Shown in pieces: positions 34,500 to 43,265 of a stretch of 64,000 bases of DNA. The position numbers were made by a program, and so were the translations under genes. The notes under the pieces are model-generated. The model searched no databases. It saw only the letters and a list, made by a program, of their open reading frames with translations, and had not been told where the DNA came from. The stretch is taken from the NCBI GenBank assembly GCA_965221755.1, contig OZ244921.1, positions 62,001-126,000 on the forward strand, written 5' to 3'. This stretch comes from Azophilus sp965221755 (lineage in GTDB: Bacteria; Pseudomonadota; Gammaproteobacteria; Pseudomonadales; Azotimanducaceae). The stretch's first letter is position 1; every line of letters starts with the position of its first letter.

Positions 34500-36287
34500 T
34501 CACGGCTCGAATGGCCGATACTCGACCAATGCTGATTTTCCAATGATGTCGATGATCGCAACCGAGAGCTCGGCGCCGTGGGCGTCCGTCAACCGCATGG
34601 GTTTGCCTAACCGAAGCGGCACCGGCTGCTGCCGCCCCTCGTCGATGGCGATGTTGTCCGCATACAGGTAGGTGCGATCGGACGCATCCCTTATTGGATT
34701 CAAGCGACCGCGCAAGCCGGGAAGATGCCCGGTTCCTGCGGGGAAAACAGCCGCCCCCCCCTCTTCAAGCGGCTCGAGCTCAAGCAGCAGCCCGCCCTGG
34801 CTGGGAATCCATTCCCGCTCAAGTCCTGCGGCATAGCCCGGGGCCGCAGCGTAGATCGTCATCGGCAAGTGGGTGGCATACAGATCCAAGGCGGCTTCAC
34901 CCGCCTCGTCGGTGGTTGCCCGCCGCCAGGTCTTGTTCGGAAAGAGCGCCAGAACCTCAATGCCGGCCAAGGGTTCGCCACCCGAATGCACGGTCGCGGT
35001 CACGTCGGCGGGAACCAGCTCCAGTTTCGCTGCGGGGATGCGCAGCAGCAGGATCGAATCGTCCACCAACTCATACTCGGGCGGAGCGCCCGTGGCTTTG
35101 CGGGTCTCATCGCGAATAATGGAGACGCCGTCACCGCGGCGCTCCATCAGGTACAGGCGATGATCAGACCCCGCCACATTGGCCACGGGTATCTGGCCGA
35201 ACACCGAAGCGACCACCTCGTTGCGGGTGGCCTGGCTGGCCTCCATGCCCTCGATGGTCATGCCGTTGGGAAGCTGGCCGGGCGATTCGATCTCCAGACG
35301 GTCCTTGAACATGGAGAGCCTGATGCGCCGCGAGGACATGGCGTAGTCGCGGTGCGCCACCGCATTGACCACCGCTTCGAACACGGCAACCTTGCTGTAT
35401 TGCGGAACCTCATCGCGTTCCGGGAGCTTGCGCGCCGCCACCCGCATGTTGCGCACGATGAACTGCACGGCCTCCGCTATTTGGGCCGGCAGCGGACCGG
35501 TGATTTCCTGCGCATCCAACTGTCCCGAAGCTCGATCCAGTCCTCGATAGTGGGTCGCCGTTATGGTCGCTTGCGGCAACCAGTATTGAGGTGAAGCGGT
35601 GCAAAGCAGCACGCCAGCGACAGTGGCCCGCTCCACGCCGGCTTCGTCATGGGCCAGCAGGCGGAGATTCATCAGCCCCCGCCGCGGATTCCTGCTCCCC
35701 GCTACGGTGAGAAGCGGCTCCCAAAGCGGCTCGCTGAGCGTCTCGAAGCCGGTTTCCGGCACAATTTGCCTGTCAAACCACAGGTAGCGGCTCTGGGCGC
35801 GGGCCTGCGCCAACCTAAGGCGCTCATCCCCGCTCATGCGGCGCTTGGTGGCGCCCACCCGGATGAATGCCCGCCCACCCCGTTCATGCAGGGCTTCACC
35901 GCGAGGCGCCTCCACAAGCAGGAACGCCTTGCCGTCGAGTTCGCGATGATGGACGTGAATTCGCAAGGGCGGTTCAATCACGTCGGTGCTTACCTCCGCC
36001 AACAGCCGATCAAGAGCCGCCATCCGCTCTCGCGACAGGCCTTGGATCGTGCCGTCGTCAGCCACCCCGCACAGCATGACGCCGCCCGCCGCGTTGGCGA
36101 AGGCGCCAAGCTCATCGGCCAGATCGTCCCGGCGCGGACTGGTCGGAGCGTCGCCGCTAAACTCAATGCGCTTGAATTCCCAGCGGCTGTCCTCGCCCAA
36201 GCGAAGTTGCCGGCGGATGTCCCCATCCAAGGTCACCGTGCGGCCACCCGAGGAAATCCAGCTCGCAACCAATTGGGATGGAGCCAT
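34500..36287 (-). CDS. AlbA_2/GHKL-like ATP-binding protein with C-terminal carboxypeptidase-regulatory-like domain
   Basis: 595 residues. An N-terminal AlbA_2 (Schlafen-type) domain has SRWEFKRIEF and ELGAFANAAGGVMLCGVADD (~residues 33-80). A GHKL/HATPase_c_4 domain follows with VVNAVAHRDYAM (~300-311, N-box) and IESPGQLPNGMT. After ~430 there is a beta-sandwich resembling carboxypeptidase regulatory domains (SGGEPLAGIEVLALF), then ~100 unassigned residues. Proteins with the first two domains include transcription regulators and anti-phage effectors; the last two parts are unusual. The ATG at 36287 was chosen; the frame is open further to a TTG at 36350. It is inserted between rplS and xerD, which are usually neighbours. 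Confidence 0.75.
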   Translation of the reverse strand: MAPSQLVASWISSGGRTVTLDGDIRRQLRLGEDSRWEFKRIEFSGDAPTSPRRDDLADELGAFANAAGGVMLCGVADDGTIQGLSRERMAALDRLLAEVSTDVIEPPLRIHVHHRELDGKAFLLVEAPRGEALHERGGRAFIRVGATKRRMSGDERLRLAQARAQSRYLWFDRQIVPETGFETLSEPLWEPLLTVAGSRNPRRGLMNLRLLAHDEAGVERATVAGVLLCTASPQYWLPQATITATHYRGLDRASGQLDAQEITGPLPAQIAEAVQFIVRNMRVAARKLPERDEVPQYSKVAVFEAVVNAVAHRDYAMSSRRIRLSMFKDRLEIESPGQLPNGMTIEGMEASQATRNEVVASVFGQIPVANVAGSDHRLYLMERRGDGVSIIRDETRKATGAPPEYELVDDSILLLRIPAAKLELVPADVTATVHSGGEPLAGIEVLALFPNKTWRRATTDEAGEAALDLYATHLPMTIYAAAPGYAAGLEREWIPSQGGLLLELEPLEEGGAAVFPAGTGHLPGLRGRLNPIRDASDRTYLYADNIAIDEGRQQPVPLRLGKPMRLTDAHGAELSVAIIDIIGKSALVEYRPFEP

Positions 36288-36370
36288 TTTTCCGGATCGG
36301 CCCTTGCCGGAAGCGTCAGGCTTGGCGTTTGGAGCCACATGCGGCTTCAAACGCCGAGCCTGACGCCAAC

Positions 36371-36727
36371 CTAAACCTTTTCCTTGATGCGAGCCGCTCG
36401 GCCGGAGCGTTGCCGCAGGTAGTAGAGCTTGGCCTTGCGCACGTCGCCGCGCCGCTTCACGGTGACCGAGGCGATCAACGGACTGTGGGTCTGGAAGGTG
36501 CGCTCCACGCCCACGCCATGGGACATCTTGCGCACGGTGAAGGCGGAGTTGAGGCCGCGGTTGCGCTTGGCGATCACCACGCCCTCGAAGGCCTGCAGCC
36601 GCTCCCGGCTGCCCTCGCGCACCTTGACCTGCACCACCACGGTGTCGCCGGGGGAGAAGTCCGGCAGGCCGGACTTCAACTGTTCGTTTTCCAAGCCTTC
36701 AAGCACTTTGTTCCTGCGCATTCTCAT
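36371..36727 (-). CDS. rplS: 50S ribosomal protein L19 (bL19)
   Basis: 118 residues, the usual length, with the bL19 core LPDFSPGDTVVVQVKVREG and RRGDVRKAKLYYLRQRSGRA, split as RRGDVRKAKLYYL and RQRSGRAARIKE. Its ATG overlaps the trmD stop (ATGA). It closes the rpsP-rimM-trmD-rplS operon. Confidence 0.98.
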   Translation of the reverse strand: MRMRRNKVLEGLENEQLKSGLPDFSPGDTVVVQVKVREGSRERLQAFEGVVIAKRNRGLNSAFTVRKMSHGVGVERTFQTHSPLIASVTVKRRGDVRKAKLYYLRQRSGRAARIKEKV

Positions 36728-37527
36728 TCTCCTTCAATCCCGGCGCCGTTCGGCCCGCGCGCTTGCGCCCGCGACTCCGGCGGCAGGCCTGCTTTCAGCA
36801 TGCCTGCTTTCAGCAGGGCCGAGTCGGCATCCGACAGCGCCCTTGATGCCAGCAATTCAGGGCGCCGCCGCCAAGTGCGCAGCAAGGCCTCGGTGCGCCG
36901 CCAGCGGCGAACGGCGTCGTGGTCGCCGCCCAGCAGCACGGTCGGCGCCTTGAGCGGCCCCACCTGTTCCGGGCGCGTATATTGCGGGTATTCGAGCAAT
37001 CCATCAAGCAGGGATTCGGTTTGAATCGACTCCTCGTTGTTGAGGGCGCCGGGCAGCAGCCGGCACAGGGCATCGGCCAGCACCATGGCCGGCAGTTCGC
37101 CGCCGCTGAGGATGTAGTCGCCAATGGACAGCTCCTCGTCCACCGCCAATTCGATGACCCGCTCGTCAATGCCCTCGTAGCGCCCGGCAACGAGCACCAA
37201 GCTGCGCAGCCGCGCAAGGCGCTCCACCGCGGGCTGATCGAGCCTGGCGCCTTGGGGGGACAGATAGACCACCCGCGGCGGCGACGGCGCCCGCTCCCGC
37301 GCCTCCCCGATCGCACCCAGCAGGGGCTCGGCCATCATGACCATGCCCGGGCCGCCGCCGTAGGGCCGGTCATCCACGGTGCGGCGACGGTCGCTGGCGT
37401 GGTCCCGGGGATTGAAGACCTCAAGGCCCATCTCGCCGCGCCGAATCGCCCGGCCGAGGATGCCCGCCGAGGCGATCGCCGAAACCATCTCCGGCAACAG
37501 GCAGACCAAGCCGAGCCACAGATTCAC
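36724..37527 (-). CDS. trmD: tRNA (guanine-N1)-methyltransferase TrmD
   Basis: 267 residues of a SPOUT methyltransferase. The knot region includes DDRPYGGGPGMVMM, VAGRYEGIDERV and SIGDYILSGGELPAM. A GTG start at 37527 (LWLGLVCLLPEM at the N-terminus matches WIGVISLFPEM of relatives) overlaps the rimM stop as GTGA. The longer open frame to 37740 is a shadow. It methylates G37 of tRNAs. Confidence 0.96.
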   Translation of the reverse strand: MNLWLGLVCLLPEMVSAIASAGILGRAIRRGEMGLEVFNPRDHASDRRRTVDDRPYGGGPGMVMMAEPLLGAIGEARERAPSPPRVVYLSPQGARLDQPAVERLARLRSLVLVAGRYEGIDERVIELAVDEELSIGDYILSGGELPAMVLADALCRLLPGALNNEESIQTESLLDGLLEYPQYTRPEQVGPLKAPTVLLGGDHDAVRRWRRTEALLRTWRRRPELLASRALSDADSALLKAGMLKAGLPPESRAQARGPNGAGIEGE

Positions 37528-38042
37528 TGCGGCGCCTGCCAATGGACTGCAATGACGCCATCCTGGACGCGCACCGCCCGCACATGGGCGTTCACAAAGG
37601 GAATCAACACCTCTGCGCCGCCTTGCCTGCCGCCCTGAACGACCAGCACATCGTGAACGCCGGTCGGCATCAGCCGCCCCACCATGCCCAGCTCCACCCC
37701 ATTTTGGTCCACCACCCGAAGCCCGATGAGATCGCGCCAATAGAATTCACCGTCGCCGGGCGCGGGCAGGCAGGCTTGCGGAACCGCGATTTCCGCCCCG
37801 GAGAGGCGCGCTGCGGCATCGCGGTCCGCGACCTCCCGAAAACGGGCCACGAACCCGCCGCGATGGGGCCTGATGTCCTGCGCAGGACAGGGCCGCCAAC
37901 GGGATTCCCCAGCATCCGTCCCTCGCACCCGCAGGTGCCATGGCTGATAGTCGAGCAAATTGGACGGTGGATCGGTGAAGGAGACGATGCGCACCCAACC
38001 CTGAACGCCGTAGGCACCGCCGACTTGGCCGACGGTGACCAT
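37524..38042 (-). CDS. rimM: 16S rRNA processing factor RimM
   Basis: 172 residues: N-terminal VGQVGGAYGVQGWVRIVSFT (RimM domain) and C-terminal PRC-barrel (YWRDLIGLRVVDQNGVELG, VLIPFV). It assists 30S assembly with uS19. Fourteen bp separate it from rpsP. Confidence 0.96.
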   Translation of the reverse strand: MVTVGQVGGAYGVQGWVRIVSFTDPPSNLLDYQPWHLRVRGTDAGESRWRPCPAQDIRPHRGGFVARFREVADRDAAARLSGAEIAVPQACLPAPGDGEFYWRDLIGLRVVDQNGVELGMVGRLMPTGVHDVLVVQGGRQGGAEVLIPFVNAHVRAVRVQDGVIAVHWQAPQ

Positions 38043-38056
38043 GCCGTTGCCAACGC

Positions 38057-38440
38057 TCAGGCTTCGCCGGCCTCGGCGGGTTGGTCCGCAGCCGCTGGCG
38101 TTGCCGCCTCTTGCCCGGCCGCGGCTTCCTCCCCGGCGGCTTCATCCACCGGAGCCTCTTGCGGAGCGGCGGCGGGCGCCTCGGGCTGCGCGAGCGCCTG
38201 CTTGCGCGCCTGCTTGACGAGCTGCCGCACCCGATCGGACGGCTTGGCGCCTTCGGCCAACCAGTGATCGATGCGCTCAAGATCAACCCGCAACGTCTCT
38301 TCCCCGCCCCGGGCCAAGGGATTGAAAAATCCCACCCGCTCAATGAAGCGCCCGTCGCGCTTGGCACGGCGGTCGGCCACCGTGATGTGGTAGAAGGGAT
38401 TTTTCTTGGCGCCATGCCGCGCCAAGCGAATCGTCACCAT
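38057..38440 (-). CDS. rpsP: 30S ribosomal protein S16 (bS16) with Ala/Glu-rich tail
   Basis: 127 residues. The first ~80 are standard bS16 (MVTIRLARHGAKKNPFYHI, RFIERVGFFNP). After ~residue 83 there is a ~45-residue low-complexity tail rich in Ala, Glu, Pro and Gln, not found in the ~82-residue E. coli protein. The tail is clearly in frame and ends in a stop before rimM. Such tails occur in some high-GC lineages. Confidence 0.96.
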   Translation of the reverse strand: MVTIRLARHGAKKNPFYHITVADRRAKRDGRFIERVGFFNPLARGGEETLRVDLERIDHWLAEGAKPSDRVRQLVKQARKQALAQPEAPAAAPQEAPVDEAAGEEAAAGQEAATPAAADQPAEAGEA

Positions 38441-38503
38441 GCCTTGCAGCCCTCAGCCGGATAAGGAGGCGCATTCTAATGGAGCGCGGGCGTCAATGAA
38501 ACA

Positions 38504-38596
38504 GCGCGACCTGACGGTCGCGGATGGAGTTTCGCTGGCGCGAAACTCCGCGCTGTCGCTTAGATCAGATTCCGGTATGTTTCTGAACCCGCACAC
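38504..38596 (+). repeat. Dispersed hairpin repeat, copy F (full length)
   Basis: Near-identical to copy A: both hairpins intact and a tail with only a few changes (TTAGATCAGATTCCGG...GAACCCGCACA). It lies in the 195-bp gap between ffh and rpsP, which is often an operon junction. Confidence 0.87.
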
Positions 38597-38635
38597 AAGC
38601 ATCGCTTCAAGGGCGGCCTCTCCAACCCGAGCCTT

Positions 38636-39991
38636 TCATCGGCGAGCGCCCTTGATGCCCTGCAGGCCGCGCATCATGCTCTGCATGCCGCCCTTGCGGC
38701 CGAACTTGCGCATCATCTTCTGCATCTGCCGGTGCTGCTTGAGCATGCGGTTCACGTCGATGACCGTGGTGCCGCTGCCGCGGGCGATGCGCTGCTTGCG
38801 GGAGCTGTTGACGACATCCGGGAAGCGGCGCTCATGGGGGGTCATGGAGTCTATGATCACCGCCATGCGGCGAAATTGGCCGTCGTCGAGCTGGGCGCGG
38901 GCCGAGGCCGGCACTTGATTCATGCCGGGCAGCTTGTCGAGCATGCTGCCGACGCCGCCCATGCTGGCCATGCTCTCCAGCTGGTCGCGAAAATCGGCCA
39001 GATCGAACTTCTGCCGCCGGGTGACCTTCTTGGCCAAGCGCGCGGCCTTGCGTTGATCGACCTTGCGCTCCGCCTCCTCAATCAGCGAAAGCACGTCGCC
39101 CATGCCGAGGATGCGCGAGGCGAGGCGATCCGGATGGAAGGGCTCCAACGCCTCGGGCTTTTCGCCCATGCCGAGGAACTTGATCGGCTTGCCGGTCAGG
39201 AAGCGCACCGACAACGCCGCTCCGCCCCGGGCGTCGCCATCGGCCTTGGCGAGAATCACGCCGGTCAGCTCCAAGGCGTCATTGAACGCCTTGGCCGTGG
39301 CGGCGGCGTCCTGGCCGGTCATCGCATCGACCACGAAGAGGGTTTCGATCGGCTTGAGGCGCTTCTGCAAGGCCGCGATCTCATCCATCATGGCCGCATC
39401 CACGGCCAAACGGCCAGCGGTATCGACGATCAGCACGTCCGCAACCTTGCTCTGCGCCTCGGCCAAGGCCCGCTCGACGATGGCGATGGGCGCCTCCGAA
39501 GCGCTGGAGGCCACGAACTGGGCGCCGACTTGGCTGGCCAAAGCCTGCAGCTGCTCAATGGCGGCCGGCCGATAGACGTCGGCGCTGACCAGCGCCGCCC
39601 GCTTCTTGAGCCGCTCCTTCACGAACAGCGCGAGCTTGGCGGCGGTGGTGGTCTTGCCGGCCCCCTGCAATCCCGCCATGAGGATGACGGCCGGCGGCAC
39701 TGCGGCAAGGTTCAGCGCATCGTTCGCCTGCCCCATGACCTCCACGAGCTCATCATGCACGATCTTGACCAGGGCCTCGCCGGGATCCAGGGCCGCAGCG
39801 ACCGAGCGGCCGAGCGCCTTGCGCCTCACGTTGTCGATGAACGACCGCACCACCGCCAAGGCGACATCCGCCTCCAGCAGGGCGGCGCGCACCTCGCGCA
39901 TGGCCCCGGCAACGTTGTCCTCGGTCAGCCGCGCCTTGCCGGACAGGCCTTTCAGGGCGCCACTCAAACGATCGGAAAGCTTTTCGAACAT
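38636..39991 (-). CDS. ffh: Signal recognition particle protein Ffh
   Basis: 451 residues. It has an N-domain (MFEKLSDRLSGALKGLSGKA), a GTPase domain with G1 GLQGAGKTTTAAKLA and VDTAGR plus TKADGDARGG-type motif (ILAKADGDARGGAAL), and a Met-rich M-domain near the C-terminus (MLKQHRQMQKMMRKFG, MQSMMRG). The start at 39991 matches family starts; the frame open to 40081 is rejected. It is the first gene of the block and normally divergent from a ypjD-like gene, which here is 4.3 kb away. Confidence 0.97.
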   Translation of the reverse strand: MFEKLSDRLSGALKGLSGKARLTEDNVAGAMREVRAALLEADVALAVVRSFIDNVRRKALGRSVAAALDPGEALVKIVHDELVEVMGQANDALNLAAVPPAVILMAGLQGAGKTTTAAKLALFVKERLKKRAALVSADVYRPAAIEQLQALASQVGAQFVASSASEAPIAIVERALAEAQSKVADVLIVDTAGRLAVDAAMMDEIAALQKRLKPIETLFVVDAMTGQDAAATAKAFNDALELTGVILAKADGDARGGAALSVRFLTGKPIKFLGMGEKPEALEPFHPDRLASRILGMGDVLSLIEEAERKVDQRKAARLAKKVTRRQKFDLADFRDQLESMASMGGVGSMLDKLPGMNQVPASARAQLDDGQFRRMAVIIDSMTPHERRFPDVVNSSRKQRIARGSGTTVIDVNRMLKQHRQMQKMMRKFGRKGGMQSMMRGLQGIKGARR

Positions 39992-40087
39992 GGGTGCGAA
40001 CGGATCAGCCAAAGACGCAAGTGTACAGCCAAAGGGGCGATGCTTCCGACCGATTTCGCGCACCGTGGGCAATGACGCCAAATCAAG

Positions 40088-40197
40088 GCCCGCACCGGCT
40101 CAGAAACACATCGAACCCGACCCACGCAACAGGCGCGGAGTTCGGCGGCAGCCAAACTCCAAGCGAGCTTTCGGCCCAATTGGGCCGAAAGCTCGCT
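40088..40197 (-). repeat. Dispersed hairpin repeat, copy G (inverted, with a different distal palindrome)
   Basis: Read on the minus strand it has a long distal palindrome, then a diverged middle hairpin (GGAGTTTGGCTGCCGCCGAA-type), then the tail GTTGCGTGGGTCGGGTT...TTTCTGAGCC. It lies just upstream of ffh. The rest of 39992-40506 (515 bp) contains no gene I recognise. Confidence 0.7.
40162..40197. repeat. Perfect 36-bp palindrome (distal stem of copy G)
   Basis: The left arm AGCGAGCTTTCGGCCCAA (40162-40179) is the exact reverse complement of 40180-40197, with no spacer. It could extrude as a cruciform or fold as RNA. Confidence 0.9.
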
Positions 40198-40386
40198 GCT
40201 GCTGCTGTCTGTGCAAAGGGCGCTCAGAAGGCGCAAGCTAAGCTCGTAAAGACCGACAACTGCAGAACCGGAGGTTAGCTTAGCTAAGGAGCCTCTGGTC
40301 CCGGAAGTGCTGCTGGCGGAGCCGTTTCGGCCCTCAAGCAGTGAAGCGCTGAACGAACGGGATTGATCAGAGGTTCCCTATTCCCT

Positions 40387-40404
40387 ATATTTATGGCTAA
40401 ATAT
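40387..40404. promoter_or_regulatory. AT-rich inverted repeat upstream of a secreted-protein gene
   Basis: ATATTTA-TGGC-TAAATAT, seven-bp perfect arms in an unusually AT-rich patch of this GC-rich region, about 100 bp before the ATG at 40507. A plausible operator or promoter-proximal site, not proven. Confidence 0.35.
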
Positions 40405-40506
40405 CGCTGCACTCAGCAGCTCCATATCCGGGCTAACGGAACTGGAAGCGCGGGAGTTCCACAAGGTCTTGCGCCGCAAACGTACCACAACTACGAGAGA
40501 AAGCAC

Positions 40507-41022
40507 ATGAAACGGCATTTAGGCATTACAATCGCAGCACTGGCAACACTGGCCTTCCAAGCGGCCCAAGCGCAGCAGACTTACTCGGCCGACGTCGAGG
40601 TGACTGCCATGGCCAAGGACGAGACGCAGGCGTTGCAGGATTGGGGGCATTGCGTCACCATCACGGCAACGGCACCCGGCAGCGTGCGCATCACCCGCCC
40701 CGGCACGGATGACAACGGCGATGCAATCGCTGTGGAGATAGGGAACTGGACGCTGGTCAAAGACACTCTGGGCTATCCGGCCCGGCGGTTTACGGACTTC
40801 AATGGGAATCCCACCAACGTCTTCCGCGGCGTCACTGTTGAGGATGGCGAGGATCACCTCGGGAACGAGTACTACCGCTCCAGCACTGGGCCGGGGTCAC
40901 TCAAGGCGATGCTGCCGACCTTCTACCGTCCTAATGAGCTATGGATCGAGATCGACTCACCCAAGTTCAGCGTTCCGCAGTACCGGACGTTGAAGGTGGG
41001 CGGCATCGGGCATTGCAAGTAA
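40507..41022 (+). CDS. Secreted protein of unknown function
   Basis: 171 residues. A signal peptide (MKRHLGITIAALATLAFQAA) probably ends at AQA before QQTYS. The mature part is beta-rich (VTITATAPGSVRIT, GVTVEDGEDHLGNEYY) with Cys residues near positions 49 and 170 that may form a disulfide. GAGAGAAAG precedes the ATG. I do not recognise a family. GC content and codon choice look lower than in the neighbours, suggesting acquired DNA. It lies in the interval between ffh and the cytochrome-assembly gene that also contains the IS elements. Confidence 0.7.
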   Translation: MKRHLGITIAALATLAFQAAQAQQTYSADVEVTAMAKDETQALQDWGHCVTITATAPGSVRITRPGTDDNGDAIAVEIGNWTLVKDTLGYPARRFTDFNGNPTNVFRGVTVEDGEDHLGNEYYRSSTGPGSLKAMLPTFYRPNELWIEIDSPKFSVPQYRTLKVGGIGHCK

Positions 41023-41071
41023 TAAGACACACCATGGCAGCACGGAAAAGCGGTAGGAGGTTGACATCAAG

Positions 41072-41251
41072 TTGACGGTGAATCCGGCGGGTCGAGGGGT
41101 GGTGTTTGCGGCGGACGGCAGCGTGTCGCCCCAGAAAACGGTGACCCGCAACTGCCGGGACGGGCTCTATGACCAGAGGAAGGCCGTGACTTGGTTCTGC
41201 AACCGCGACCGTCGCCCAAAGCAGGAGATCACCTTCAGGGTGAAGGGGTAA
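41072..41251 (+). CDS. Small Cys-containing hypothetical protein
   Basis: 59 residues from a TTG start, with a perfect AGGAGG at 41055-41060, 11 bases upstream. The frame reads TVNPAGRGVVFAADGSVS, then VTRNCRDGLYDQRKAVTWFC, and ends TFRVKG. The two Cys are ~20 residues apart. It follows the secreted-protein gene by 49 bp on the same strand, so they may form a pair. A truncated gene is the alternative, as sequence before the TTG reads into a stop. Confidence 0.4.
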   Translation: MTVNPAGRGVVFAADGSVSPQKTVTRNCRDGLYDQRKAVTWFCNRDRRPKQEITFRVKG

Positions 41252-41365
41252 ATCGTGGCGAAACGTCCGTCCTGCACCAGTCGGCCGGAACCGAACGATT
41301 AGCTCCGGGCAGGCGGAAAACCGCCTGCCGAAGATTTCGGGCTTCACCTAGTCGTCCAGCACTAG

Positions 41366-42986
41366 GAGTCTGCGCCGTGGAAGTTTTCGCGGTGGGCAAG
41401 GGCGCTGGTCCGTCACGCAGTTGGCCGGTGACCCGAACGCAGGGATTGGGGGCTTGCCTGGTCCGCAACGCGGGACCTGTCCCGAGAACGCTCAAGGGCG
41501 CATCGATCGCGTCGCGGGAGGGCACGACCAGCGCCGAGCCCACACCGCGAGGCCCCATCGGTCGGGTCAACATGGCACCAGTGCCGCCATGCGCTTGACG
41601 TTCAATGCCAAGCACGCCAGATGCCATTCGCCTCGGACCTTGCGCGCGCCCCGCACGCTGAACCGCCGAAACCCCAGCACCTCCTTGACCCAGCCGTTCG
41701 GCGCCTCGGACAACCACTTGCGCTTGGCGCATTGCGCCTTGCCCTTGGCGCTGGCGAGCTTCCCACTCATGCGGTGAGTGGCGGGACGGTCTCGGGATCC
41801 ACCGCCCCTTGCGCCTTGCCCTCGCGCCCCAGCGCGACATGCGCATCGATGCCGCGCCGCTCCAGCGCCGCCAGGTCCGCTTCGTTGCAGCACCCCGCAT
41901 CGGCGAGCACCCCTTGGGGCTCAACCCCGAACGTCTCGTTCACCCCATCGAGCAAGGGCACAAGCTGGCCCTGGTCGCTGGCGTTGGCCCCGACATCGGC
42001 GGCGACGATGAGCTGGTGCGCCTCGTCGACCACCGTCTGGGCGTTGCAGCACTGCTGAAACCCCTCCGCAGAGGTCTTCATGATGCGGATCCCGGGGTCG
42101 GTGAAGTTGCTCTGCGCCTTCGGGTCGGGCGCACCGTAGTCACGCTTGCACGGCCGCCCTCCTTGGCGATTGCGCGCCTGGCCGGGCTTGCGTCCGCGGG
42201 CGTCATCGGCCTCACGTTGCGCCGCCTCCAAGCGCTCCTTGGCTTCGTGAATCGCGGCCAGACGCCGCTCGCGCCGTGCGAGCTCCGCGGGCAGCTCGTC
42301 CCCGCGCCGGTGCTCGCCGCAGCGGGCATCCTCCTCGGCATCGACCGCGCCCGCCCTGTCCAACAGCCCTCCAATCTCCTCCCTCAGCCGCGCCTCTTCC
42401 TTCCGCATCCGCCCGCAGCTCATCGCCTTGCGCTTGCCCGCGTTCGCCCGCACCTTCGTCCCGTCCACCGACAGCGTCCCGAATCGCACCACCCCCATCG
42501 CGCGCGCCACCCGCACCACCTCGACGAACAGCCGCTCGAAGTCTTCAAGATGACGGCGGCGAAACTCGCAAATCGTGCGGTGCTGCGGAAAGTTCCCCGC
42601 CCCCAGCACTCGAAACGCCACATCCTCCCCAAGCTTCCTCGCAATGGCCCGCGACGAGAACACCCCCGTCGCGTAGGCGTGGACCAGCACCTTCACCATC
42701 ATCGACGGCTCATGGGGGGCGTTGCGACGCCCGTCGCCCTCGCAGGGCGCGTACAATGCACCCAGCTCCAGCGCATCGACCAGGTCGCCGACGTGATGCG
42801 CCGGATGCCCCGGCGCGAGCCACTCGCGAACGTCCGGCGCAAGCAGCAGCAACTGATCCGGCTGATAGGGACGAAACGTGGTCGGCATCGAACACATCCT
42901 CATGGGGAGGGATGCCTTATGGGATCACACCTCCCGCCCCCTTGGAAGCCATCCTTGGCGAACGAGCGTTCCTGCGGCGCAGACTC
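41366..42986 (-). mobile_element. IS1182-like insertion sequence
   Basis: A 1621-bp element bounded by 12-bp perfect inverted repeats, GAGTCTGCGCCG at 41366-41377 and its complement at 42975-42986. It is flanked on both sides by CTAG (41362-41365 and 42987-42990), which reads as a 4-bp target duplication; because CTAG is self-complementary it could instead extend the inverted repeats to 16 bp. It contains one frameshifted transposase gene. About 190 bp between the left repeat and the transposase end hold no recognisable gene. Confidence 0.8.
41567..42888 (-). pseudogene. IS1182-family DDE transposase, frameshifted near the C-terminus
   Basis: The main frame starts MPTTFRPYQPDQLLLLAPDV at 42888, has the N-terminal helices (HRTICEFRRRHL), DDE residues around SVDGTKVRANAGKRKAM and GVLADAGCCNE, and stops after TVPPLTA at 41767. 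The next frame continues the protein with RMSGKLASAKGKAQCAKRKW and GFRRFSVRGARKVRGEW, the usual C-terminal transposase block, to 41567. One indel near 41770-41790 explains the break. Programmed frameshifting is unlikely because no slippery heptamer is evident there. Confidence 0.8.
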
Positions 42987-43265
42987 CTAGGGGTGGGAAA
43001 GCTGGACATCCAATTGCCGTCAGGTTGGCGTTGAGGGACTTGCGCTGTTTTGAGGGCCGCCAGCGGCAAGGGTTTGCGGGCGTCTCATTTTTTCCTTTAC
43101 CCCGCACGACCGTTGGTTCCATGCGGTTTCGGCGCCGCCGGGGCCGGATTCCGGCATTTTCACCCCACGGGTGCCGAAGCGGCTTTTTCGGCCTGGGAAT
43201 GGGTGTCGCCATGGAGCACTACGGCCTTGCGATCAACCAGCGCCGCTCCGCGGCCGGAGGGAACC

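Noticed and set aside
41235..41924. 229-codon minus-strand frame over the transposase 3' end
   Set aside because: Its residues are not transposase-like; the adjacent frame carries the RGARKVRGEW block.
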